NCBI GenBank assembly: GCA_039934475.1
Contig: JBDTMC010000013.1
Span: forward strand, 1 to 38,127
Source of the DNA: JBDTMC01 sp039934475
GTDB lineage: Bacteria; Acidobacteriota; Terriglobia; Bryobacterales; Bryobacteraceae
Direction of reading: 5' to 3'
DNA: 38,127 nt
Notes under the pieces: generated by a model
What the model saw: only the letters and a program-made list of their open reading frames with translations
What the model was told of the DNA's origin: nothing
The model's database searches: none
Shown here: in pieces, positions 26,084 to 32,942 of the stretch
How the letters are laid out: every line of letters starts with the position of its first letter
Position numbering within the stretch: the stretch's first letter is position 1
Position numbers and translations under genes: made by a program

Positions 26084-27564
26084 TGCGAGTTCCGCCACGG
26101 AATCGGAATAGCGAACGCCAGGCCGGAGCGGTACACGGGATGCGGGAATCCTTCCGGGGCGACATCGGGCGCTGCGCCGCGGGGCGGGGCAGTCGCCAGC
26201 AAAACGGAGCCTTCTCCAACCATCCGCACCGACTTCTTCAGCTCTCCCCACTTTGCCGCCGATTCCACACGGCCGGCGCGCGTCAGCATCGTGTAGTTGC
26301 CGCGCTTCCAGTCGATGGCATCGGACGCTGACGGAGTGAATAGCGATAGTAGCCACCAAGCTGTCGGAGGCTGCGCTGGCGCGGGCGGTTCCACCGGCTT
26401 CGCCACCACAACAGGAGCGGGAGGCTCCACGGCAGCCGGTTCTTCCTGGGGTGCTTCGGCCACGGGCTCTTCGACTGGGGGCTCCTCCACGGCAGGAGGC
26501 TCTTCGACAGCAGGCTCCTCTGGCGTGGGTTCGTCGCTGTTAATCGAACTCAATAGCAGCGGCTCAATGACATCTTCTTTCACTGACGCCGTGCGAATTT
26601 CGGTACCCTCGGTTTCAGGTGCAGCCTCAACCACCGGAGGTTCCGGAGCCTCTTCAATAATTGGCTCGGCAACCACCTCCGCTACCACAACCTCAACAGG
26701 GGCTTCCACCACCGCCTCCATCGCTGGCGCGGCCTCGACAGCAGCCTCCACAACCGGCTCTTCCGTCGTGCTGACAACCTTCTCCGGCACTTCCGGCGCA
26801 CCCGCCGCAATCACCTTCGGAGCCGGCTTCGGCTCTCTCAACTTCGGTAGCAGCAACGTCGGAATGGAACCTTCGGTAATGGAAGGCGACAACGAACGAC
26901 CCCATCCGCGAGACCGCTCTCCGCCCATTCCGGAATCGGCCAGCAGTCGCAGGGCAGATTTCAATGGCCCCGACCACCGCCGTCGCGCTTCTTCATCCGC
27001 AAAACCAATCGCGCACCACATTCCGGCGCGCTCGGCGAACTCCAGGCACGCCGTCGCATGAAGCTCGGTTGCGCCCGGCGACAGCCTGTCTACGGCTGCC
27101 GACGATCGCACCGCCACTCGGAACGGTCCGGTCGAAAACCGGCGCTGCGTTGGCAACAGGCAATCGCTGCCGGGGTCCACTGCCCAACGCTCTTCGTCCA
27201 ACGGCTTCTCTGCCAGCAGTAGCGACACCAACGACAACGGCACAAACCGCGCCCCCTTCCAGCGCACTTTGGGCGACGGAGGAGGCGGCCAAAGATTGCG
27301 TGGAGGGACCACAAACAACTCGTCCTCTTGCCACGGGAAACACGAACTCAGGCGCACTGCCGGCTCGCCCTCGGCGCCCGCGGTCGCGGCCAGCCAATCC
27401 TCTAACGTGCCAAGCTGTCCCATCGCCGAACACACGGCGGAGTACAGCGCGTCACTGTGGAAGATGTGGTCGACGCGGTCGCGCGCTCCGGAATCGGGGC
27501 CGATGCGCCATGGCCCCGTCGGCCGGAAGCGCACCAGCATTCCCGGCATTCGAAACTCGTCCAT
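26080..27564 (-). CDS. csm4: Csm4 with a long acidic disordered insertion, type III-A CRISPR-Cas
   Basis: This encodes 494 residues, whereas Csm4 is usually about 300. It binds the 5' crRNA handle and pairs with Cas10 at the foot of the complex. The N-terminal RAMP part (1-242) includes RIGPDSGARDRVDHIFHSDA and the Gly-rich loop GGERSRGWGR (214-223). The C-terminal part (401-494) has WWLLSLFTPS, DWKRGNYTMLTR, RMVGEGSVLL and GFPHPVYRSGLAFAIPIPW, as in normal Csm4. Between them lies an insertion at about 243-400 made of Glu, Pro, Val and Ala: 34 Glu and 2 Asp against 4 Lys/Arg in residues 251-400. Reading frame and conserved flanks are intact, so it is not a frameshift. It is 5 bases after csm3. 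Confidence 0.92.
   Translation of the reverse strand: MDEFRMPGMLVRFRPTGPWRIGPDSGARDRVDHIFHSDALYSAVCSAMGQLGTLEDWLAATAGAEGEPAVRLSSCFPWQEDELFVVPPRNLWPPPPSPKVRWKGARFVPLSLVSLLLAEKPLDEERWAVDPGSDCLLPTQRRFSTGPFRVAVRSSAAVDRLSPGATELHATACLEFAERAGMWCAIGFADEEARRRWSGPLKSALRLLADSGMGGERSRGWGRSLSPSITEGSIPTLLLPKLREPKPAPKVIAAGAPEVPEKVVSTTEEPVVEAAVEAAPAMEAVVEAPVEVVVAEVVAEPIIEEAPEPPVVEAAPETEGTEIRTASVKEDVIEPLLLSSINSDEPTPEEPAVEEPPAVEEPPVEEPVAEAPQEEPAAVEPPAPVVVAKPVEPPAPAQPPTAWWLLSLFTPSASDAIDWKRGNYTMLTRAGRVESAAKWGELKKSVRMVGEGSVLLATAPPRGAAPDVAPEGFPHPVYRSGLAFAIPIPWRNSQ
26465..26530. repeat. Imperfect tandem 33-base repeat inside the csm4 insertion
   Basis: Two adjacent 33-base units (26465-26497 and 26498-26530) agree at 23 of 33 positions. 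Both open with GGCTCTTCGAC and contain GGCTCCTC 15 bases in. They encode the EEPPxVEEP-type acidic stretch of Csm4 on the minus strand. The pattern suggests that part of the insertion grew by slippage or duplication. Confidence 0.55.
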
Positions 27565-27569
27565 GGGTC

Positions 27570-28406
27570 TTACTCAGTCAGCTTTCCGGCGAAGTCTGGA
27601 TCGGAAATGGCCGCCTGTAAAGCCGCCATATCGGCGCCGGAAGCAATCGTCTGCTCGGCCGCGCCAGAGGTGTAGAAGCTGCGCCCGCGCCAAGCCATCG
27701 TCAGGTTGGCAAAGGTGACGCGCCCGCTGCCACGCGAGCCGCCGCCGCCCAGGCTATCGTCTTCCAGCAGCCGCATGCCTTCCATCACCCGGCCCACCAG
27801 TTCACGGTCCTCATCGCAGAGGATGTCCACCACCATGCGTACCTTGAACTTCGCCCCTGCCGGCACGCGTTCCAGCGTCCTCGGATTCGCCTGCGAGGTG
27901 ATGCGGTCCACCGCATTCTCGCTCTTCACTTCGGTCAATTCGTCGTCGAGGTTTTCCCGCATCTGCGGCGTGATGCTGTCGGCATCCAATGGCGCATCGT
28001 ACACAGTCAGCCGCGCCGGGCTCGCCGTGTGTGTATCCATCGCATCGCCGGTGACGCGCTCCATCCGGCCCGGATTGCGGCCGAAGAGCAGACAAATCTC
28101 ATCGTCGGGACGGTCGCTCTGGTGAATGCGAACTTCCTGGCCGCGCCGCCGCGACAAGTACACCAGTTCGTTCGGAACGGCCAGGCCGCTCGATTGTTCC
28201 AACATGCTGCGCAGCTTGCCGCGGAGTGAACTGCCGGGCACATAAGGCCGGCCGAAGGCATCCTTCACAACCGGGTTATCGGCGCCGCCGATTTCCAGGG
28301 AACCCTTGCCTGCGCCGATATGGAGACCGGTGTGGCACTGCAGTTCCCCTTCCAGAATCAGCTTGCCGATCAGTTTGAGCGCCGTTTGGGCGGTGTGCGA
28401 ACTCAT
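27570..28406 (-). CDS. csm3: Csm3, type III-A backbone RNase subunit
   Basis: This is a 278-residue RAMP protein that forms the filament of the Csm complex and cuts target RNA every six nucleotides. The catalytic Asp is kept: Asp43 in IGGADNPVVKD aligns with Asp33 of Streptococcus Csm3 (GAIDSPVIKD). Other marks are GLHIGAGKG (27-35), PYVPGSSLRGKLRS (54-67), ENAVDRITSQANPRTLER (163-180) and the Gly-rich loop SLGGGGSRGSGRV (218-230). The tail after residue 236 is longer than in Streptococcus and of unknown role. AGAGGAA sits seven bases before the ATG. It lies between csm2 (11-base gap) and csm4 (5-base gap). Confidence 0.95.
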   Translation of the reverse strand: MSSHTAQTALKLIGKLILEGELQCHTGLHIGAGKGSLEIGGADNPVVKDAFGRPYVPGSSLRGKLRSMLEQSSGLAVPNELVYLSRRRGQEVRIHQSDRPDDEICLLFGRNPGRMERVTGDAMDTHTASPARLTVYDAPLDADSITPQMRENLDDELTEVKSENAVDRITSQANPRTLERVPAGAKFKVRMVVDILCDEDRELVGRVMEGMRLLEDDSLGGGGSRGSGRVTFANLTMAWRGRSFYTSGAAEQTIASGADMAALQAAISDPDFAGKLTE

Positions 28407-28417
28407 GGAGATTCCTC

Positions 28418-28954
28418 TTATTCGTTGTAGGCGACGATGGCTTCAAACAGATCGCGGAACCGCTCGTAGCCGCGCTGGTCGTTTTTGCGAGTCACTTGCA
28501 GCAGCAGCTTTTCGAGCGTATCCAGGCTGCGCAGCGAGTGACGGGCGATGGTGTAAGCGAGGCGCGCGCGCAGCATCACGAATTCGTGCTGACGTTCGCC
28601 TTCCGGAGCCCGGCACGCGCGCCTTACGGCGTTATAAAACCGCCGCAACTGGCTGCGAGTGCCCGAATCCATGTCGCGCATACGGCTTACCACCGCGTGC
28701 GCCTGGTTGTCCAAATAGAGCGGATCGGACATCAGCTTCTCGAGGTCGATTTCCGGCGGCCCGTCGAACCGGCCGCGATCGCCACCCCGGTCGCCGCGGT
28801 CACGGTCGCCGCCACGGCTGTCGGGGCGTCCACCACCCTCGCGTCCGCCGCCTTCCCGCGGTCCCGGTCCACGCCCTTCGCGCGGCCCCCGGCCCTCCCC
28901 GCCTTTTCTTTCCTGGGTCTGCTGGCCCTGCCCCTGCTGAGGTTGATCTGCCAT
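28418..28954 (-). CDS. csm2: Csm2 with an Arg/Gly-rich disordered N-terminal tail, type III-A small subunit
   Basis: This is a 178-residue protein. Residues 67-178 form the all-helical Csm2 core (DPLYLDNQAHAVVSRM, RSQLRRFYNAVRRA, LRARLAYTIARHSL, RFRDLFEAIVA). The core lines the complex beside Csm3 and holds the crRNA-target duplex. Residues 1-66 are an extra tail with 22 Gly, 13 Arg and many Gln, Asp and Glu, and almost no hydrophobic residues. It contains two strict RGG triplets (47-49 and 56-58). Csm2 usually has about 120-140 residues and no such tail. The ATG at 28954 lies 3 bases after the cas10 stop. A later start would lose the tail but has no better signal. Confidence 0.9.
   Translation of the reverse strand: MADQPQQGQGQQTQERKGGEGRGPREGRGPGPREGGGREGGGRPDSRGGDRDRGDRGGDRGRFDGPPEIDLEKLMSDPLYLDNQAHAVVSRMRDMDSGTRSQLRRFYNAVRRACRAPEGERQHEFVMLRARLAYTIARHSLRSLDTLEKLLLQVTRKNDQRGYERFRDLFEAIVAYNE
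28757..28954 (-). other. Region coding the Arg/Gly-rich tail of Csm2
   Basis: This stretch is G/C-rich and encodes residues 1-66 of Csm2. It contains short runs alternating Arg, Gly, Asp, Glu and Pro (for example GGDRDRGDRGGDRG). It looks like low-complexity sequence that could have expanded by slippage. It is listed separately because it is absent from ordinary Csm2. Confidence 0.7.
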
Positions 28955-28957
28955 GAA

Positions 28958-30421
28958 TTATGCCTCTGTCAATAGAGTGGCCCATTCCAGGGCCACGCGT
29001 CCCGAAGGCCGCAATTTCACCTGCGCCATGTTCTTGCCGACGAACTCGTTCATCAGGCTATTGCGGAGTTTCTGCAACTCCCGGTCGCGCGTCGTACCCA
29101 ATACCCGGCTCAACCGCCGTTGAAACCGCCACGGCTTGTCGAACCGGTCCGTGCGGCTGCGCCCCGTGCGCACCGTCATGCGGTTGCTATCGCGGTAGAA
29201 GAATCCGATCTCACCCAGGAATTGCGGCGAAACACCGAACTCGTTTACCATCCGCGCCATGATCTCTTTCATCTCCGCTGCGTCGCCAACCACTTTCCAT
29301 TCCAGCGTCCGGCCTAACAGGTAGAACCCGTCCTTCGCCGCGCACTTGGCGATCTCCAGCTTTTGCCCGGCGTCCTCGAACACACTTGCCAGCGAAGCAC
29401 CCGCGTGCGGAGCCAGCGCCAGTGCCATCGTGATCGTCTTGCCTTCCGGACCGGGAAATTCCTTCAGCGTCGCTTCCGCCAGCAAATGGAACAGCCGTTC
29501 CATCTCCCGAGCCATCGCAATCAACGAATCCCAACTCCCGTACACCGCAAAGTCATCGCCGCCCGAATAGAGCACCGTCACTTTGCGCCAGTAATCGGGC
29601 ATCACGCTAGCCGCCTGCAACTCGCCCGCGAACCAGCGCTTGAAAATCACCGAAAGCTGGATATGCTCTTCAATCGTTTGCGCACGCCGCAAGCGGATGC
29701 CGAAGTTATCTACATCGCCCCGCAGCACGCCCCAAACTGGACGTCCCTCAGCGCGCTCAGCCAGCATCGCCGGCGTAGCCGGAATCTGGCCATCGTCATC
29801 CATCGCCACGTGCCGCGCCAGCGGGATCTCGTCCAAACCGGAACCCAAGGACCACTTATGCTTGCCGCCCTCGATCTCCACCTTAGCCGGATTCTCCGGG
29901 GACCAGCCAACTGACGACGCATCGCGCAATCGGCGGAACATCTCCTCGGCGAAGTAACCGTCATAGGCGGCCGTATCGGGCGCGGTAAACGGCGCAAAAG
30001 CGTCATTCGGTTCGCCGGAAAGCAACGCGCTCCGCTGCCGGTTCATATTCTCCGTCAACCGCTTGCGAACGTCGCTCCAGTCGCCCAGATTTTCCGTGCC
30101 CGCCCAAACCAGTTTTAGGTGACCGGCACTCATCTCCTGCACCTGGCGGTCTGCCGCGGCCAGAAACTGCCCTGCTTGCGGAACAACCTCAATTGGAATA
30201 ACTACCAGAAACTGTCCGCCACCGCTCGAACCAAGCAGGATCTTAGCCAGACCCAACTCCGCCAGCAGCGCGCGCGGCAGCACTTCGCTCAGCAGCGTCA
30301 CCCAATGGGCACGCCCCGCGAGAACGCGTTCACCCGAACCGTCCCCCGCTCCACCGTCTCCGGAGAGTAGAAACTGTTCGATTCCGAGGATTTTCCCCTG
30401 TAAGAAGTACTGAACTGACAT
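28958..30421 (-). CDS. cas10: Cas10/Csm1 lacking the HD nuclease domain, type III-A
   Basis: This encodes 487 residues from ATG 30421. A GTG at 30505 gives 28 more residues without family features and lies in a hairpin loop, so it is not used. Cas10 makes cyclic oligoadenylate when target RNA is bound. The first palm opens directly at VQYFLQGKILGIEQFLLS, with GRAHWVTLLSEVLPRALL and SSGGGQFLVVIPI. The second palm has LRGDVDNFG and the cyclase motif YSGGDDFAVYG at about 285-295, and a helical D4 domain ends the protein. The N-terminal HD domain (ssDNase) of ordinary 750-850-residue Csm1 is missing, and no Cys-based zinc finger is seen between the palms. No strong ribosome site is visible. Confidence 0.92.
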   Translation of the reverse strand: MSVQYFLQGKILGIEQFLLSGDGGAGDGSGERVLAGRAHWVTLLSEVLPRALLAELGLAKILLGSSGGGQFLVVIPIEVVPQAGQFLAAADRQVQEMSAGHLKLVWAGTENLGDWSDVRKRLTENMNRQRSALLSGEPNDAFAPFTAPDTAAYDGYFAEEMFRRLRDASSVGWSPENPAKVEIEGGKHKWSLGSGLDEIPLARHVAMDDDGQIPATPAMLAERAEGRPVWGVLRGDVDNFGIRLRRAQTIEEHIQLSVIFKRWFAGELQAASVMPDYWRKVTVLYSGGDDFAVYGSWDSLIAMAREMERLFHLLAEATLKEFPGPEGKTITMALALAPHAGASLASVFEDAGQKLEIAKCAAKDGFYLLGRTLEWKVVGDAAEMKEIMARMVNEFGVSPQFLGEIGFFYRDSNRMTVRTGRSRTDRFDKPWRFQRRLSRVLGTTRDRELQKLRNSLMNEFVGKNMAQVKLRPSGRVALEWATLLTEA

Positions 30422-30495
30422 CGGAGCTATCACTTGACGCGAAACCACAACTCTAACACACGCAACCCTCAGAGGCGCGCGCCCCCAGGCCTGCC

Positions 30496-30517
30496 GTCTC
30501 GACACCCCTGTCGAGAC
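30496..30517. other. Perfect inverted repeat between the monooxygenase-like gene and cas10
   Basis: GTCTCGACA (30496-30504) and TGTCGAGAC (30509-30517) form a perfect nine-base stem with a CCCC loop. It sits 32-53 bases after the stop of the upstream minus-strand gene and 75-96 bases before cas10. No T tract follows on the minus strand, so it is not a classic intrinsic terminator. It could be an operator, a processing hairpin or a dispersed repeat. A second short palindrome, GGCGCGCGCC, lies at 30474-30483. Confidence 0.6.
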
Positions 30518-30548
30518 CTGTCTCTAGCTTTCCCGCAACCTCACTGAT

Positions 30549-31877
30549 TTACCGCACCGCCGCGACGTCCGCCTTAGGTGGCGCCGGTGGCCGTGCAATA
30601 CGCGCCGGGTTTAAACCCACAGGCACCACAAAGTCCATAAACCCGGCCAGCATCTCCTCCCACGATTGATCCCCCCAGTACACATCCGACTTCGGATTCG
30701 GATTGAAGGGATTATTCGGCGAGTTATCGTACCAGGCTGAAACCAGCAGCTCCGTGCCCTTCGGCAAAGTCACCGGTTGCTCCAGTTGGTAAGTCATCTG
30801 CCAGTTGAAGTCATACCGCGGCACGCTCAGCAGCACCTGCGTCTCGCCCGTCGGATACGTCGCCCGGTACTCCATCGCCTTGCCGCGCAGATGCATGTGC
30901 GGGAAGAACGCTTGTACCTTCACTTCTTCCAGCACCTTCACCTTGGCATCCACGCGATGGTTCCCAGACATCGGAGGGATATGCATATCCGGATTCCACA
31001 CAAAGGTATTGATCACCCTCTCCGTCGGTGGTTGTTTGGCGAAAACGATGCCCACCCGGCTTCGGTCCACTGCCTCTTCGCCGTTCGCGGTGTAATGCAC
31101 CTGGAAGATCAGGTCGCTACCTGCCTTCACCAGGCGCGCCTGCCCGGCTCGCGTCACATACGCGTCTCCACCCGGCACGTACACCCCAACCATCTCCACC
31201 ATGCCATCTTCCGTGAGGCCGTAAAACAGCCCTTCCCCGGTGTCCGGCTTCCGCGGCTCGTCCTCTTCCTTCGGAGGAACAAACGCCAGCCCCGGCTTCG
31301 CATCGGCGAACGCCTTCGACCCAGGAGCGCGTGAGTACAGCACCACATGGTGGACAACAGCGCGCGCCAAGGGCCGCACTTCCACCTTCTCCACCCACTT
31401 GTCTTCTTTGAATCCGGTGGGCGCCACGAAGTACGTATACTCGATCGTTCCCTTTGCCGGCACATGATAATCGGTGCCCATATCAATCACGGCATCCGGC
31501 GCGCCAATGGTCCACCCCGTCGTGAATTTCTTCGCCGCCGGAGCGTCCTTTGGATTACCGGCTTTGGCCCCTGACTGCGCCCACGCACTGAACGTATCGA
31601 TCTCTGCTTGCGTCAGCCGCCGCTCATTGGAAAACTTACCGTGCGCCGGATCGGCGTGCCACGGCGGCATCTTCCGAGTCAGAACTGCCTTGCGAATACC
31701 CGCTGCCCATGGGCGCGCCTCTTCGTAAGTCAGCAGCGGCATCGGCGCGACCTCGCCCGCCCGGTGGCACTCCTGACACCGGTTCTGCAGCACCGGCAGA
31801 ACGTCTTTATAGAAAGTGACCTCGCCCCCAGCCGCCGGCCACGCACACAACACCAACGTCAGCAACCCAGCCCGCAT
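30549..31877 (-). CDS. Haem c plus copper type II monooxygenase-like exported protein
   Basis: This is a 442-residue protein with an N-terminal signal (LLTLVLCAWPAAGG). A haem c domain with CQECH (34-38) and MPPWHAD (likely axial Met region) comes first. A two-part beta-sandwich like peptidylglycine alpha-hydroxylating monooxygenase follows: VVHHVVLY, FQVHYTANG and AFFPHMHLRGKAMEY supply the His and Met expected for two copper sites. Acidobacteria and Planctomycetes carry many such exported proteins of unknown substrate. It probably acts in the periplasm as a redox enzyme. AGGGG lies upstream of the ATG at 31877. It follows the VWA gene by 18 bases, so the two are likely co-transcribed. Confidence 0.85.
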   Translation of the reverse strand: MRAGLLTLVLCAWPAAGGEVTFYKDVLPVLQNRCQECHRAGEVAPMPLLTYEEARPWAAGIRKAVLTRKMPPWHADPAHGKFSNERRLTQAEIDTFSAWAQSGAKAGNPKDAPAAKKFTTGWTIGAPDAVIDMGTDYHVPAKGTIEYTYFVAPTGFKEDKWVEKVEVRPLARAVVHHVVLYSRAPGSKAFADAKPGLAFVPPKEEDEPRKPDTGEGLFYGLTEDGMVEMVGVYVPGGDAYVTRAGQARLVKAGSDLIFQVHYTANGEEAVDRSRVGIVFAKQPPTERVINTFVWNPDMHIPPMSGNHRVDAKVKVLEEVKVQAFFPHMHLRGKAMEYRATYPTGETQVLLSVPRYDFNWQMTYQLEQPVTLPKGTELLVSAWYDNSPNNPFNPNPKSDVYWGDQSWEEMLAGFMDFVVPVGLNPARIARPPAPPKADVAAVR

Positions 31878-31895
31878 CCCACACCCCTAGAAATC

Positions 31896-32906
31896 CTAGA
31901 ATCCGCCGCGTGGCCGGTAGCCCGGGCGCGCCGACACACGATACTTCTTGCCCGGATCGGACACAATCTCCACGTTCACTTTCCGGAACCCCTCGTTCTG
32001 ATTCGCCCCCGGGTAATAGGTCACCGTGTAACTGTTCCCCAAGTCCTCGCGGATCGACTCGAACGCCTCCACCTGCTTCTGCCACGTCTTCGCGAAATAA
32101 CTTTTCCCGCCCGTGCGCTGTGAAATCCGCTTAAACACGCCGCTCGAAATCGGGTCCTTGTTCACTTCGTTCGTGGAGATGACGTAGATCGGAATTCCCT
32201 CGTCCTCAGCCACCGCGCGCACATCGTCGGGAGCCACCATGCTCGCATTGTCGGGACCGTTGGAAAACACGATCACCACCTTGCGGCCGGGCACCTTTGC
32301 GGCATCGCGCAGCGTCAACAGCAGGGCGTTGTATAACGCCGAATCGTCGCCCGCCACAGCCTTCCGAAGCCCTAGCAATGCATCGCTTCGCTCACGGCTC
32401 AGCCCCGAAGCCCGTGAAAGATTCCGGCTGTAGGTGTACACCGCTACTGAATCCGCCCGGTCCAACCCGCGCACGAAATCGGCGATCGCATCCGACGCAT
32501 AAACAAAGCCTCGGTACATGTAGTTGCTGGTGTCGAACAGCACGAACACGTTGGTGCCGACAAACGCATCCGACCCCGGCTTTTCCGGATCGGCGCCCGA
32601 CACAATCACTGGCTTCACCGTCCCGTCTTCCAGAACCTGCACCGGAGGCTTATTACCTTCCGCGAAGGTGTTCATCTTCTGCTGGATGCCGTCTTCGGTG
32701 ATGCGGAAGTCGCCGGGCTTCAGCCCGTTGATATAGCGGCCCTTGCTATCGGTAACGGTGAAACTGAGCACCACCAATTCCACCTTCACCTTGAACGTCG
32801 GGCGTTGAGCATCCTGTGCTTCCAGCCGCGAACCCACAAGCGTGAGCGACGCCGCAATTACGGCAGCCATGGCTCCACCGAGCCAAAATCTACGCGTTGC
32901 CTTCAC
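31896..32906 (-). CDS. VWFA-related acidobacterial-type exported protein
   Basis: This is a 336-residue protein from GTG 32906 with AGGAGG five bases upstream. A signal peptide (WLGGAMAAVIAASLTLVG) is followed by the N-terminal module typical of the family (KVELVVLSFTVTDSKGRYI, LKPGDFRITEDG). The von Willebrand A domain then runs from about residue 119 (VFVLFDTSNYM) through VVIVFSNGPDN and IPIYVISTNEV. The MIDAS motif is DTSNY at 125-129 instead of DxSxS, so metal-dependent ligand binding may be weakened. The protein probably acts outside the cytoplasm as an adhesion or complex-assembly module. The large TPR-like gene upstream ends 36 bases before it. Confidence 0.88.
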   Translation of the reverse strand: MKATRRFWLGGAMAAVIAASLTLVGSRLEAQDAQRPTFKVKVELVVLSFTVTDSKGRYINGLKPGDFRITEDGIQQKMNTFAEGNKPPVQVLEDGTVKPVIVSGADPEKPGSDAFVGTNVFVLFDTSNYMYRGFVYASDAIADFVRGLDRADSVAVYTYSRNLSRASGLSRERSDALLGLRKAVAGDDSALYNALLLTLRDAAKVPGRKVVIVFSNGPDNASMVAPDDVRAVAEDEGIPIYVISTNEVNKDPISSGVFKRISQRTGGKSYFAKTWQKQVEAFESIREDLGNSYTVTYYPGANQNEGFRKVNVEIVSDPGKKYRVSARPGYRPRGGF

Positions 32907-32942
32907 CGTTCCTCCTCAACAACATCAGCGGCTGAATCCAAG

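Noticed and set aside
26297..27061. Ser/Thr/Gly-rich 254-residue frame opposite the csm4 insertion
   Set aside because: Its composition is simply the complement of Glu/Pro/Val/Ala codons. It has no start signal and lies inside the csm4 coding sequence.
24935..30421. Recently inserted mobile island
   Set aside because: No transposase, integrase, terminal repeats or tRNA-type attachment site is visible at either end, and base composition looks like its neighbours.
30496..30517. Intrinsic terminator of the upstream exported-protein operon
   Set aside because: The stem is perfect, but no T run follows on the minus strand, so only a generic hairpin is claimed.
30422..30548. CRISPR array next to cas10
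   Set aside because: The gap is only 127 bases. It has one inverted repeat but no direct repeats separated by spacers.
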